A stretch of DNA of 64,000 nt from Plantibacter elymi (nom. nud.) (GTDB lineage Bacteria > Actinomycetota > Actinomycetes > Actinomycetales > Microbacteriaceae): NCBI RefSeq assembly GCF_900177795.1, contig NZ_FXWJ01000001.1:62001-126000 (forward strand). The letters are read 5' to 3'. The first letter of the stretch is position 1. Every line of letters starts with the position of its first letter. A program made the translations under genes and the position numbers. Of the stretch, positions 34,083-42,819 are shown one piece after another. The notes beneath the pieces were generated by a model that worked only from the letters and a program-made list of their open reading frames with translations, was not told the origin of the DNA and made no database searches.

Positions 34083-34424
34083 GTGTCCTCCATAACGCCC
34101 CTTCCGGGGGCCTCGCATCAATTTTTACACACTTCTGACAAAAATCGAGACCTGCGCGGATCAGTTCCGGGTTTCAGGCGTGTTCTTGTGGTAAACTGAC
34201 GGAATCGCCTCCGGAATCGGCAACACCGGATCTGGAGGGGACGCAAAACCCCGATCCTACCGGTGACGGTGAGCGTCTTCCGGTGGATCGGGGTTGAGGT
34301 GTCTTGGACGGACTCCTTCACTCTAGGACCTTCTCATGGGTCCTTGCTGACGCCTGCGGGCTTCGGGTCGATCTGCCTTCGCCAACAGCCCCACCGCGGG
34401 CTTCATCCAGCAAAGGACTGACCA
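34083..34424. other. 342-bp divergent region with structured leader
   Basis: The region separates rloA and the MBL gene. A -10-like TAAACT occurs near 34193 on the plus strand. Transcription from there would give a leader of about 220 bases with three hairpins before the ATG at 34425. The strongest is annotated separately. Confidence 0.4.
34247..34295 (+). ncRNA. strong hairpin in the MBL-gene leader, possible structured RNA
   Basis: AACCCCGATCC-t-ACCGG (34247-34263) pairs with CCGGT-GGATCGGGGTT (34280-34295) to form a 16-bp stem with a single bulged T and a 16-base loop. A weaker hairpin TCCGG/CCGGA with outer CCTCC/GGAGG lies just upstream (about 34207-34239), and GGACC/GGTCC follows near 34326-34347. 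There is no T tract, so it does not look like a simple terminator. It could be a cis-regulatory element or a small RNA; no known family was recognised. Confidence 0.35.
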
Positions 34425-35462
34425 GTGTACGAAATTGACTTTTTGCCCGTCGAGAACGAAGACGGCAGCTCATCCAAGAGCGGCGATGCCATCGTCGCCA
34501 AGTTCACCGACCCCGCCACTTTCAGCCCTGTTGTGGTTGTCGTCGATGCGGGTTTCACGCCAGTGGCCGATCAGGTGATCGAACACCTCGACACGTACCA
34601 CGGGGCCCGGAGTATCGACCTGATGGTGTCCACTCACCCCGACACGGACCACATCAACGGACTCATCGGAGTGCTCGAGGCCTGTGATGTGAAAGAGCTG
34701 ATGATGCATCTCCCGTGGAAACATGACACGCGCGCTGCGTCGTGGGGAAACTACGAGAAAATCGTTCAGCTGTTCGACCTGGCGACAAGCAGGGGCGTCA
34801 CCGTCACGGAACCCTTCGCCGGGGTGACCCGGTTCGGGGGAGCATTCAGGGTCCTCGGTCCGACGGAGGAGTACTACCGGGTGCAGCTGTCACGATCGCT
34901 GGACGAGGTCACTTCTGTCAGCCTCAGCGCCTCCGGCTGGGCCGGTTCTACGCTCATTGCGAGCGCCACCAAGCTCGTCAAGCGGGTACTGAACTGGTTC
35001 CCGTCCGAGACGTTGACGGACACGGACGACACCAGCGCCCGAAACAACACGTCCGTCATCAGCGCGATCGTTGCGGATGACAGGCGCTTCATGCTCACCG
35101 GCGACAGCGGCATCTCCGCCCTGGAAGGCGCGGCATTGGAGTACGAAGGAGCCTACGGTGCGTTCTCGACGGCGCCCCTGTTCCTGTTCCAGGCGCCGCA
35201 CCACGGCAGCCACCACAACCTCGGGCCGGCGATCCTCGACCGCATCCTCGGCACTCCCGATCACCCGCACGTTCCCGAAGTCAGCGCGGTCGTGAGCAGC
35301 GCGAAGGCATCCGAGAAGCACCCCTCAAGCAAGGTGACGAACGCTCTGGGACGACGCGGCGCTCACGTGTCGGCTACCGAAGGCAGGACGCTCTGCCTGA
35401 GCAGCACACCGCGTCCTGGGTGGAGCAGCGTGGCACCCATCGGTCCGCTCGAGGAAGAATAG
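34425..35462 (+). CDS. metallo-beta-lactamase-fold hydrolase (ComEC-like type)
   Basis: The 345-residue protein has the MBL metal ligands HPDTDH (71-76), a strand with NNTSVISAIVADDRRFMLTGD whose aspartate bridges the metals, and a final PHHGSHHN. This layout matches the soluble MBL domain of ComEC and DNA- or nucleotide-cleaving relatives rather than beta-lactamases. No signal peptide is present, so it acts in the cytoplasm. It is followed at once by a membrane protein gene, suggesting a two-gene system. Position between rloAB and DUF4238/DUF2971 genes points to defence, which is an inference. Confidence 0.85.
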   Translation: MYEIDFLPVENEDGSSSKSGDAIVAKFTDPATFSPVVVVVDAGFTPVADQVIEHLDTYHGARSIDLMVSTHPDTDHINGLIGVLEACDVKELMMHLPWKHDTRAASWGNYEKIVQLFDLATSRGVTVTEPFAGVTRFGGAFRVLGPTEEYYRVQLSRSLDEVTSVSLSASGWAGSTLIASATKLVKRVLNWFPSETLTDTDDTSARNNTSVISAIVADDRRFMLTGDSGISALEGAALEYEGAYGAFSTAPLFLFQAPHHGSHHNLGPAILDRILGTPDHPHVPEVSAVVSSAKASEKHPSSKVTNALGRRGAHVSATEGRTLCLSSTPRPGWSSVAPIGPLEEE

Positions 35463-35464
35463 CC

Positions 35465-36172
35465 GTGCAGAGTTCGCTCGACGCCTACGCCATCAAGGCA
35501 AGATGGCTGCCTGTCGCCGTCGCAGTGTTCCCCATCGCGTTGCTGACGTTCGCGGTCCTGCAGCTGGACCTCGGGCTGCTCACTGCAACACCCGGCGCTG
35601 CAGCCGCGATCCTGATGGTGCCCGCAGCAGAAATCGTTCGGTCCCGCGGGCTCGCATGCGAACGACGCCTCATCGAGATTTGGGATGGTCTCCCGACCAC
35701 AAGAGCGCTCCGCTGGCGTAACGCGGATGGGCGAACGCACCGGCGCCGGGAAGCCGTGGAGGCGCGTACGGGACACCGCCTCCCATCCGCCGACGAAGAA
35801 TCCGACGGTGCCGCTAGCGACTTGCGCTACGCAGACGCCACACGAACGGCGATCTCGATGATCAGGGCCGACGGACGCGACGCTCCCGTGCTCCAGGCGG
35901 AGAACGCCTCGTACGGGATGCGTCGCAATTTCCGGGGGCTGAAGCCGTTCGGCATCCTCCTTGCCGCCATCAGCATCGTAGGCTCCGTCGCGGCCTGGCT
36001 ATTCCTCCAGCCAGACCCGGCAGCTCTTCTGCCAGCGTTTCTGATCCAAAGCACGATCCTCGGTTTCTGGATGGTGTACGTCAAGGACAGCTGGGTAGCG
36101 GAACAAGCCGACACGTTCAGCGATCGATTCTTCACAGTGCTCGATGCTCAGTCCACAAGTGCAGCGCGGTGA
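35465..36172 (+). CDS. membrane protein paired with MBL-fold gene
   Basis: The GTG at 35465, two bases after the MBL stop, gives 235 residues. Four hydrophobic stretches appear as two hairpins. The N-terminal pair is WLPVAVAVFPIALLTFAVLQL and TPGAAAAILMVPAAEIV; the C-terminal pair is FGILLAAISIVGSVAAWLFL and LLPAFLIQSTILGFWMVYV. A charged cytosolic section of about 100 residues separates them (RSRGLACERRLIEIWDGLPT...). This plan recalls small membrane effectors of bacterial defence systems. No specific family is recognised. The close spacing implies co-translation with the MBL protein. Confidence 0.7.
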   Translation: MQSSLDAYAIKARWLPVAVAVFPIALLTFAVLQLDLGLLTATPGAAAAILMVPAAEIVRSRGLACERRLIEIWDGLPTTRALRWRNADGRTHRRREAVEARTGHRLPSADEESDGAASDLRYADATRTAISMIRADGRDAPVLQAENASYGMRRNFRGLKPFGILLAAISIVGSVAAWLFLQPDPAALLPAFLIQSTILGFWMVYVKDSWVAEQADTFSDRFFTVLDAQSTSAAR

Positions 36173-36323
36173 AGTGACGCTCGTGAGCAGAGTGGGACCG
36201 GAGCAGCCCAACCCGATCCGCCTCGGGCTGAGCTGTTCCGGTCCCCCTCGCGGTTCGTCACCGCTGGACAGGCGACGCATCTATTCGAGGTCGAGTAGGC
36301 GCACCCGTCGGTAGCCTGCTCCC

Positions 36324-37406
36324 ATGGGGCAGACGAGAGTTCGCAGACAACATGTCGTTTCGAGGTTCTACCTGAAGGGTTTCGCGGCGGATGAGCGGTA
36401 TCTGACGAGAACGGTTCTACCAGGGACGTACTCACATCGAATGGTCGTCAACGACGCCACGGTGAACAACGACTACTACACGGTGGAGTTCGAGGATGGC
36501 ACCGTGTCTGATGCAGCAGAGACGATGTTCAACGAGATTGAGGCGCCGGCATCGAGCGCGCTTCGGGGGCTCCTGAGCACGCCGGTCGTCTTCCCCGACG
36601 GGGACCAACGGGATGCGCTGGCTGCGTGGATCGCGCTGCAATACGTCCGCTCGCCCGCCATTCGCAGACAACGCGACGAGCTGCATTCGGCGATGGTCCG
36701 CATGGTCGTCGGGGTGGTCGGAAAAAGAGGACTGCGGAACTTCATCGAGGAACGCGAGGGTGTTGCCATCTCTGCGGCACGCCTCGAGGCGGAATGGGAA
36801 GACCTCACCAAGCCCGGTGGACCCACGTCACGGGTCAGGGCCGAGAACCACCTCCTCAACATCTTCGAGCTGCTCCCGTCCACCACGCAGCGCCTGGTCG
36901 ATGGACGTTGGATGATCGTGGATTTCACCGAGAATCCTCTTGTCGCAGGGGACCATCCGGTCTTTCTGATGGCGGACCCCGAAGCTCCGGATTGGCGTGG
37001 GGTTGGGCTCGGCAACGCGCACGCGTTCGGCCTTGCCCTCTCGCGACACCGCGGCATCATCATTTTCACCGGCGACGGCCATGCGGGCCCGGATGTCATG
37101 GGTCCCGGCAGCGCAGACGAAGCGCGAACACTGAACGCTCAGACCATTCAGAACGCGCGTGAAGCGATCTACCACCACCCAGATGACGACCCGGTTGCCT
37201 GGTTCGGCGGTGAGCTTCCCCAACCGCGCCCCACCGAACTGACCGTCGGGGACAACAGCTTGATCCTGCCCGACGCGGAGGGGTACCCACCGCCGGCGCG
37301 AGACGATGCGGAGCCGGCCGAGCCAGGGGGCTTCAGCATCGCGAACCTCGTCTGGCCCATCCCCGATCGAGTATTTGAATGGATGGAACCTGACGACGAT
37401 CAGTAG
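36324..37406 (+). CDS. DUF4238 family protein
   Basis: The 360-residue protein begins with RRQHVVSRFYLKGFA, the H..pq.yL..F motif that defines DUF4238, and includes the later conserved NPLVAGDHPVFL segment, both typical of the family. Function of the family is unknown, but members are common in accessory islands near restriction and abortive-infection genes. The C-terminal 60 residues are proline-rich and acidic. It stands alone, 150 bp after the MBL-membrane protein pair. Confidence 0.75.
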   Translation: MGQTRVRRQHVVSRFYLKGFAADERYLTRTVLPGTYSHRMVVNDATVNNDYYTVEFEDGTVSDAAETMFNEIEAPASSALRGLLSTPVVFPDGDQRDALAAWIALQYVRSPAIRRQRDELHSAMVRMVVGVVGKRGLRNFIEEREGVAISAARLEAEWEDLTKPGGPTSRVRAENHLLNIFELLPSTTQRLVDGRWMIVDFTENPLVAGDHPVFLMADPEAPDWRGVGLGNAHAFGLALSRHRGIIIFTGDGHAGPDVMGPGSADEARTLNAQTIQNAREAIYHHPDDDPVAWFGGELPQPRPTELTVGDNSLILPDAEGYPPPARDDAEPAEPGGFSIANLVWPIPDRVFEWMEPDDDQ

Positions 37407-37631
37407 CCTGATCCGTTCGCGGACCACAGGACAGTCGGAGCGACGTCTCACGGCATCTGTACGCGTTCAGTCGTTGCCCTGACCTGTGCGAACTCGCTCC
37501 CTGCGGTTTTCACGGAGCATCGATCAGGCTGGACGTCCTCCCAGCCTGGCCCCGGTCGACCCAAGGCCTGAATAGCATTGGCTCTGAGGTGGTGACTATT
37601 CGCAAATTACCGGCATGCACTCCTCCACCTG

Positions 37632-38555
37632 TTACTCGCGGAAGGGTAGATCGACCGCGCTCGGAGCCAGATTGTTGTAACCGAGCTTTTGCGCTGCCCG
37701 CTGCACGCCGTAGAGTGCGGAGGCCTGGTCTGTGCCGACAGGACCTACTCGAACGTCATGCAAGAACGTTGGGATACTAGCTCCGGGACGCGGATTTACC
37801 TCCGCTTCGATGTACGGGGTGATGCCAAATCGTCCGACTCGGAGATTGATGGCACTGTTACTCAGCGGAAGACGGGAGAAGATGCGCACCTCCCGTTCCT
37901 CTTGGAAACCGTGGTGTTTCACGAAGGCCGCGCAAACTGTCACCCGCTCAACTGCGAGCGCTTCCGCATAGGACACAGAGTCATGCCCGTCCTCGCCCGG
38001 CCAGTCGTCGCACTGCTTTACGAGCACGTCGAGCAAGCGATCAATGTGAGCCTTTACTTCCGCGCCGCTGTACAGTACGCGACGCCAACCTGCTTCCAGA
38101 CTTTCGTCGGCGTCGACTTCGTTCATGTCCACGAAGTAACCGTCCTCCACGCGCGACTCGGGCATTTTCGCTCTCAACGCCATGCCGGCATTAATTGCTA
38201 CCGCGTACCCGCCATAACCCCGGAACTGACTCAGAGCGTCCTTCTGAGTGGACGCACACGCGACGAACCATTCATCCGTGCTCTGTGGTGCTCGCCCAAG
38301 AAATCCCTCGATCTGAGCGACGATCGCAGGGTCGACCTGATGAGCGTCCCGACGCGCCTCCAATCTCCTACGAATCATTAGGAGCCCGTAGCTCATCTCG
38401 CCGGAGTCGTTCATCATCCGCACCGAGCTCAAGCGCAGCGCCCGCGATTCGAGGATCCCCAGCACCCCAGCGGCGTCTGTGTAGTGCCACAACAGATCGC
38501 TGTCGGGACGGGGGGCTAGAAGCTCATCAAACTCATCCTCGTGGAAGTACCTCAC
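37632..38555 (-). CDS. DUF2971 family protein
   Basis: The 307-residue protein has LLWHYTDAAGVLGILESRAL and RLSSVRMMNDSGEMSYG near the N-terminus, the DUF2971 signature (HYt....l..Il....l..s....lND..E). FVACASTQKDALSQFRGYGG and a later FVKHHGFQEEREVRI complete it, the latter being a conserved histidine/glutamate region. The fold resembles ADP-ribosyltransferase-like domains in outline, but no catalytic activity is established. Such genes are frequent in mobile islands. The minus-strand gene converges on the DUF4238 gene. Confidence 0.75.
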   Translation of the reverse strand: MRYFHEDEFDELLAPRPDSDLLWHYTDAAGVLGILESRALRLSSVRMMNDSGEMSYGLLMIRRRLEARRDAHQVDPAIVAQIEGFLGRAPQSTDEWFVACASTQKDALSQFRGYGGYAVAINAGMALRAKMPESRVEDGYFVDMNEVDADESLEAGWRRVLYSGAEVKAHIDRLLDVLVKQCDDWPGEDGHDSVSYAEALAVERVTVCAAFVKHHGFQEEREVRIFSRLPLSNSAINLRVGRFGITPYIEAEVNPRPGASIPTFLHDVRVGPVGTDQASALYGVQRAAQKLGYNNLAPSAVDLPFRE

Positions 38556-38946
38556 ATGAGTGAATCTACTCGTGCCGTCTACCCCATCGAGCTACCGTCG
38601 GACATTCTCCGCGCGCCCGTTGGCGAATCCGACACACCAACTGAACCGCTCAGGAAGCCGCTGAGCCTTCGTGATCGCAGACCCTGACGGGCGCTGCACG
38701 CACCGTAACGAGTGGGTCTCGCAGGCGAAGCACGTTCTGCTGGGCACACTTCCACCGTACGCGTTCTCGACGGTGGTGCCATCCCTTCGAGAAGGAGAAG
38801 AATTACGCCTCTGTGTAGAGTCGTCCGAAGAAAACAGCGGCTAACGAGGTGACATGACGATTGGCGAGACTGTCGCCGGTTGGCCACGCTGACAGGGTCT
38901 GATCATTGCCCTCGGGTGTGACGATGAACACCCCCGACGATCGATT
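38556..38946. other. 391-bp gap, no gene recognised
   Basis: No frame with convincing coding character, RNA motif or repeat was found here. It contains the promoter side of the DUF2971 gene. Confidence 0.35.
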
Positions 38947-39102
38947 GTGGCTCGCCCTCGTGGTCCCAAGAATCCCGCGACGGCGGATGACGTGCGCCTC
39001 AACGCCGAGCGTCGCCCCCACTCAGCAGCCGCGTATCAGCAGCTCCACGACCGCCAGGAGTTCTGGCACTTCGTCGCCTCCGACCGTGACGCCGAAAACT
39101 GA
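38947..39102 (+). CDS. small ORF (51 aa), possibly gene remnant
   Basis: A GTG at 38947 opens 51 codons ending with TGA at 39100-39102. The sequence looks protein-like (VARPRGPKNPATADDVRLNA, then YQQLHDRQEFWHFVASDRDA). The frame remains open upstream without a better start. It may be the C-terminal end of a decayed gene or a genuine small protein co-transcribed with the next ORF. Confidence 0.35.
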   Translation: MARPRGPKNPATADDVRLNAERRPHSAAAYQQLHDRQEFWHFVASDRDAEN

Positions 39103-39141
39103 CACGCCCGCCTAACAACCACTCTGTGCCAGATTTGCTGC

Positions 39142-39312
39142 ATGAACCCAGACGAAATCAAGAAGCAGCGGGCCGAGGCGCTCGAAGGAATCGCCGCGGC
39201 CGACGCCGTGCTCAACACGTTCGACAACGCGGAGCTGAGGCGATTCGCGGAGGGGATGAAGCAGGCTCACGAGGGTCAGCTCCGCATCCTGGCCGACGCC
39301 GAGAACAACTAG
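39142..39312 (+). CDS. small acidic helical protein (56 aa)
   Basis: An ATG at 39142 opens 56 codons: MNPDEIKKQRAEALEGIAA continuing with an alternating charged/alanine pattern (LRRFAEGMKQAHEGQLRILA) predicted as two helices. A perfect terminator hairpin begins 14 bp after the stop, which supports a real transcript. Family unknown. It could be an antitoxin-like or regulatory small protein. Confidence 0.5.
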   Translation: MNPDEIKKQRAEALEGIAAADAVLNTFDNAELRRFAEGMKQAHEGQLRILADAENN

Positions 39313-39326
39313 GACGGACGAAGAAA

Positions 39327-39350
39327 CGGGGCGGCTCGTGAGCCGCCCCG
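39327..39350. terminator. bidirectional terminator hairpin
   Basis: CGGGGCGGCTC (39327-39337) and GAGCCGCCCCG (39340-39350) pair perfectly over 11 bp with a 2-base loop. On the minus strand the stem is followed by TTTCTTC, so it can also end transcription of the XRE gene at 39416. Confidence 0.7.
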
Positions 39351-39415
39351 CCTGTGGATGTCTACCCAGATTCTGAACCGAAAATCTCCGTTATGTCGAG
39401 CTAGCAGCGCTCCGC

Positions 39416-40315
39416 TCAAACGCTACCGCGGCGTTCCCACCGCAGCGGGCGACGGACAGTCTGCCGGGTCTGCTCCTGGGTCGCTGCCCAGCTTGCGAGC
39501 AACGCGATTGCCTGTTCCGAGGCGGAACCCGGTTCGGTGCCGTAGGCGACGAGGCTGAGCCCTTCGTCGGCGGTGAGGTCCATGGACTCAAACGTGAGCT
39601 CGACGTCACCGACGATCGGGTGGTGGATGCGTTTCTTACCGGTGCGATGGGAGTGCACATCGTGCGCGGCCCAGCGGATGCGGAAGTCCTCACTCCGGGT
39701 GGAGAGTTCGCCGATCAAGTCGGTGAGGCGTTTGTCGTAGGGGCGTCGGCCGGCTTCTCCGCGAAGTGAGGCGACGAGGTCGGAAGCGAGGCGGTCCCAA
39801 TCGGGATAGAAGTCCTTCGAGCGCGGGTCAAGGAACGTGAACCGGGCGGAGTTCGGTGTCCCGGCCGGGTCGATGAACATCGGCGCGTAGAGGGCCCGGC
39901 CGAGGGTGTTGGTGGCGAGCAGGTCGGATCGGCCGTTCCGGACGACGGCGGGGGCGCTCATACTGTCGAGGAGTCGTTGGATCGGCGGCCGTACCCGGTT
40001 CGCGGGCGTTCGTCGGCGCGCGGCGGGTGACGCATTCGCTGCGTGCGCGAGGTCGAGGAGGTGGGCGTGCTCGGCCTCGTCGAGTTGCAGTGCACGGGAG
40101 AGCGCTTCGAGCACGCTCTCGGAGACGCCGGAGAGGTTGCCGCGTTCGAGGCGGACGTAGTAGTCGACGCTGACGCCGGAAAGCATCGCGACCTCTTCGC
40201 GGCGCAGGCCGGCGACCCGGCGCTGACCGCCCATCTCGGGGAGCCCGGCCTCCCGTGGCGTCAGTTTCGCCCGTCGGGTGGTCAGGAACTCCTGCACCTG
40301 CGCTTTGGTATCCAC
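39416..40315 (-). CDS. XRE-family regulator with MmyB-like ligand domain
   Basis: Residues 5-85 form the helix-turn-helix typical of actinobacterial MmyB/SqhC-type regulators (LTTRRAKLTPREAGL, RRVAGLRREEVAMLSGVSVD, YYVRLERGNLSGVS). A PAS-like ligand domain follows (about 110-290), with conserved LLATNTLGRALYAPMF and FLDPRSKDFYPDWDRLASDL. The gene is divergent from an aldo/keto reductase, and regulators of this kind usually control the adjacent oxidoreductase. Confidence 0.92.
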   Translation of the reverse strand: MDTKAQVQEFLTTRRAKLTPREAGLPEMGGQRRVAGLRREEVAMLSGVSVDYYVRLERGNLSGVSESVLEALSRALQLDEAEHAHLLDLAHAANASPAARRRTPANRVRPPIQRLLDSMSAPAVVRNGRSDLLATNTLGRALYAPMFIDPAGTPNSARFTFLDPRSKDFYPDWDRLASDLVASLRGEAGRRPYDKRLTDLIGELSTRSEDFRIRWAAHDVHSHRTGKKRIHHPIVGDVELTFESMDLTADEGLSLVAYGTEPGSASEQAIALLASWAATQEQTRQTVRRPLRWERRGSV

Positions 40316-40401
40316 GCTGCAACGCTACGTCGGCCCGGGTGGTTCTGGGAGGTACCGGCAGGAACTCCCACCCTCCGCAGGTCCCCTCGTAGCGTCGGGA
40401 C

Positions 40402-41277
40402 ATGGACACTTTCACTCTGAACAACGGCGTCGTCATCCCAGCTCTCGGGTTCGGCGTCTTCCAGACCCCGCCGGATGAGACCACCACCGCGGTCACCGCT
40501 GCCCTGGAGGCCGGCTACCGCCACATCGACACCGCCGCCGCCTACGCGAACGAGCGTGGCGTCGGCGACGCGATCGCCGCGTCCGGCATCGACCGCGACG
40601 AGGTCTTCATCGAGACGAAGATCTGGATCAGCGACTTCGGATACGACGAGACCATTCACTCCTTCACCAAGAGCGCCGGCAAGCTCGGCGTCGAGCAGAT
40701 CGACCTCCTCATCCTCCACCAGGCGCTCCCGACCGCGTTCGAGCAGACCCTCGGCGCGTACCGGGCGCTGGAGCAGCTGCTCGCAGACGGCAAGGTGCGG
40801 GCGATCGGCGTCAGCAACTTCATGGTCGAGCACCTGACCCGCCTCATCGACGAGACGATCGTCGTCCCGACCGTCAACCAGATCGAGGTCCACCCGTACT
40901 TCCAGCAGCGTGGGGTCCAGGCGTTCGGCGCTGAGCACGGCATTCTCACGCAGGCGTGGTCCCCGATCGGCGGCATCACCGCCTACCGCGACTCTGAACG
41001 CCGCAGCTTCGATGAGCCGGTCATCCTCGCGATCGGTGAGAAGTACGGGAAGTCGGCCGCTCAGGTGATGCTCCGCTGGCACATTCAGGAAGGCCGTCAG
41101 GTCATCCCGAAGTCCACCAAGCCCGAGCGCATCGCCGAAAACATCGACGTGTTCGACTTCGAACTCACCGACGACGAACTCGCGCAGATCGACGCCCTCG
41201 AGACCGGCGTCCGCGGAGGACCCGAGCCGGAGGCCGTCACCCTCGAAACGTTCGGCCGCGACATCCCCGACGCCTGA
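40402..41277 (+). CDS. aldo/keto reductase
   Basis: This 291-residue NADPH-dependent reductase has the AKR signature GYRHIDTAAAYANERGVGDAI with the catalytic Asp and Tyr. The catalytic Lys is in FIETKIWISD, the histidine is in LLILHQALP, and the C-terminal cofactor motif is VIPKSTKPERIAENIDVFDF. The 2,5-diketo-gluconate-reductase-like subgroup fits best. It is controlled by the divergent MmyB-like regulator and followed after four bases by a small lipoprotein. It is ordinary metabolic cargo within the transposon. Confidence 0.93.
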   Translation: MDTFTLNNGVVIPALGFGVFQTPPDETTTAVTAALEAGYRHIDTAAAYANERGVGDAIAASGIDRDEVFIETKIWISDFGYDETIHSFTKSAGKLGVEQIDLLILHQALPTAFEQTLGAYRALEQLLADGKVRAIGVSNFMVEHLTRLIDETIVVPTVNQIEVHPYFQQRGVQAFGAEHGILTQAWSPIGGITAYRDSERRSFDEPVILAIGEKYGKSAAQVMLRWHIQEGRQVIPKSTKPERIAENIDVFDFELTDDELAQIDALETGVRGGPEPEAVTLETFGRDIPDA

Positions 41278-41281
41278 TCGT

Positions 41282-41737
41282 ATGACGATCACCAATGCGC
41301 TTCAGTCCGGCCGCACAGTCACGACGTTCGTCGGCGGCGCGCTGGTGGTCGTCGCCGTCAGCGGCTGCGCGGGCGAAGCGGATCCGTCGCCGAGTCGTGT
41401 GGCCGGCCCGCAACAGGACAGCATGCAGACCCCCGCAACCCCCGACTATAAGGACGGCGATTACACGGCGACCGGCTGGTACGGGTCGCTCCCATCGCAC
41501 CAGGATGTGACCCTGTCCATCGCCGGTGACACGGTGACCGCGGTCACCATCACCACGCCCGCCGAAGACGAGACCTCCCTCGGCTACCAGCAGCGCTTCA
41601 CCGCCGCGCTCCCTGCCGCGATCATCGGCCGAGAACTCGCAGACCTCGACGTCGACCGGCTCGCCGGAGCGAGCGGCTGCTCCGAAGGATTTATGGATGC
41701 CCTCGCAAAGGTTCGAGCCGACGCCATTGCCGACTAG
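41282..41737 (+). CDS. FMN-binding-domain-like lipoprotein
   Basis: The 151-residue protein has a signal sequence ending in a lipobox-like VSGC. YKDGDYTATGWYGSLP and VTLSIAGDTVTAVTITTP follow, the beta pattern of small FMN_bind-like domains (the YkDGtYtg.g motif). The usual SGAT flavinylation threonine site is replaced by LAGASGCSEGF, so covalent FMN is uncertain. It starts four bases after the aldo/keto reductase stop, suggesting one operon. Confidence 0.7.
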   Translation: MTITNALQSGRTVTTFVGGALVVVAVSGCAGEADPSPSRVAGPQQDSMQTPATPDYKDGDYTATGWYGSLPSHQDVTLSIAGDTVTAVTITTPAEDETSLGYQQRFTAALPAAIIGRELADLDVDRLAGASGCSEGFMDALAKVRADAIAD

Positions 41738-41758
41738 TTCGAGAGCTATGGTGTTGAT

Positions 41759-42064
41759 CTAGTCCTTCAGTGAATCGATGAACTCTCGCAGTTCGAAGCT
41801 CAACTCAGATGCGTCTTTGCCCGTTGCCGCAGTGAGTTGGGAGAAGAACCACTCGTAGCTGGCTGAGGAGGCGAGCAGCAGCGGCGTTACGTCCAAGGAC
41901 ACCTCGTCCTGGTCGCTCAGCACCGCGCCTATTGCTCCGTCTTGGTTGAGTTTTTCCATCGATGTGTTGAAGGTCCGAGTCCTGGCTTCATCCGACTCGG
42001 CACCGGTGTATCCGGAGTAGAAATCGAGCAGCGTGTGAGCGGTGTTCCGAGCGGCAGTATCCAT
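41759..42064 (-). CDS. small hypothetical protein (101 aa)
   Basis: An acidic helical protein beginning MDTAARNTAHTLLDFYSGYT and ending FELREFIDSLKD. No transmembrane segment or known family was recognised. Codon usage matches the surrounding cargo. It converges with the lipoprotein gene. Confidence 0.5.
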   Translation of the reverse strand: MDTAARNTAHTLLDFYSGYTGAESDEARTRTFNTSMEKLNQDGAIGAVLSDQDEVSLDVTPLLLASSASYEWFFSQLTAATGKDASELSFELREFIDSLKD

Positions 42065-42170
42065 GCCGTGACGGTACCGGCTCGCGCCGACATTCAGAGA
42101 CGTCAGTCACCCTCGTGACGCCCTCGCTGGAACCGTCGGCACCGTCAGAGGGGCCCGATAGTCTGCGTGC

Positions 42171-42740
42171 ATGTCAGAAGTTGTAGCCGCTCTCATCACC
42201 ACAGTTGGTGCGCTGGCGGGTTCTTTCGGAGGCTTCACGCTCGCGGCTCGCATGCAACGCCGCCAAGCGAAAGAGGAGGACGAACGCGCACAGCGCGATG
42301 CCGAGCGAGCGAGGGCCGTAGTGCTCGAAGATGAGCGCCACGAGTTTCAGCTCACTACGTTGCTCTCGCTGCAAGAACTCACCCGGAGGATGGCACGAAG
42401 GACCTTCCTGATCATTCAACAGGATCGCCAAACCATCGAGAGTCATGGTGGGTACCGGATGCTCCCGACCGAGGACCCTGAAGACTTCGCCAACTCCGTC
42501 GAGTTCAGCCACAGCATTGCGCGCGTTACCAACGCTGAGCTTAGAGAACAGCTCGACGCTTTCTCCAACCTGTGTAGCACCTACTCGATGCCGCCGCTCG
42601 ATTGGTCGGACCTGAGCAAAGAGTCTGCCCTGGTGGTGCAGGAGCACCGCTTTCAAGAACTGATGGAGTCGGCCTCCGAGACGGCCGACCTGCTCAACCA
42701 GCGTTTGCGCGACGAGCTCGATCGCAACGCTGCAAAATGA
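42171..42740 (+). CDS. membrane-anchored coiled-coil protein
   Basis: The 189-residue protein has one N-terminal helix (VAALITTVGALAGSFGGFTLA) followed by a highly charged coiled coil (RRQAKEEDERAQRDAERARA...) and a soluble helical C-terminus. No catalytic motif is present. Proteins of this plan are common in phage-related and mobile elements without known function. Confidence 0.6.
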   Translation: MSEVVAALITTVGALAGSFGGFTLAARMQRRQAKEEDERAQRDAERARAVVLEDERHEFQLTTLLSLQELTRRMARRTFLIIQQDRQTIESHGGYRMLPTEDPEDFANSVEFSHSIARVTNAELREQLDAFSNLCSTYSMPPLDWSDLSKESALVVQEHRFQELMESASETADLLNQRLRDELDRNAAK

Positions 42741-42819
42741 CGGCGACGGCGGCGGCTCTTAGACGCGCGGCCAGTTCTGCGAACCGGACATCGTGACCTA
42801 GCGCTTCATCGACCACGCT

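Noticed and set aside
34247-34295. Retron msr/msd element
   Set aside because: No reverse transcriptase gene is present within the window and the hairpin lacks the flanking a1/a2 repeats.
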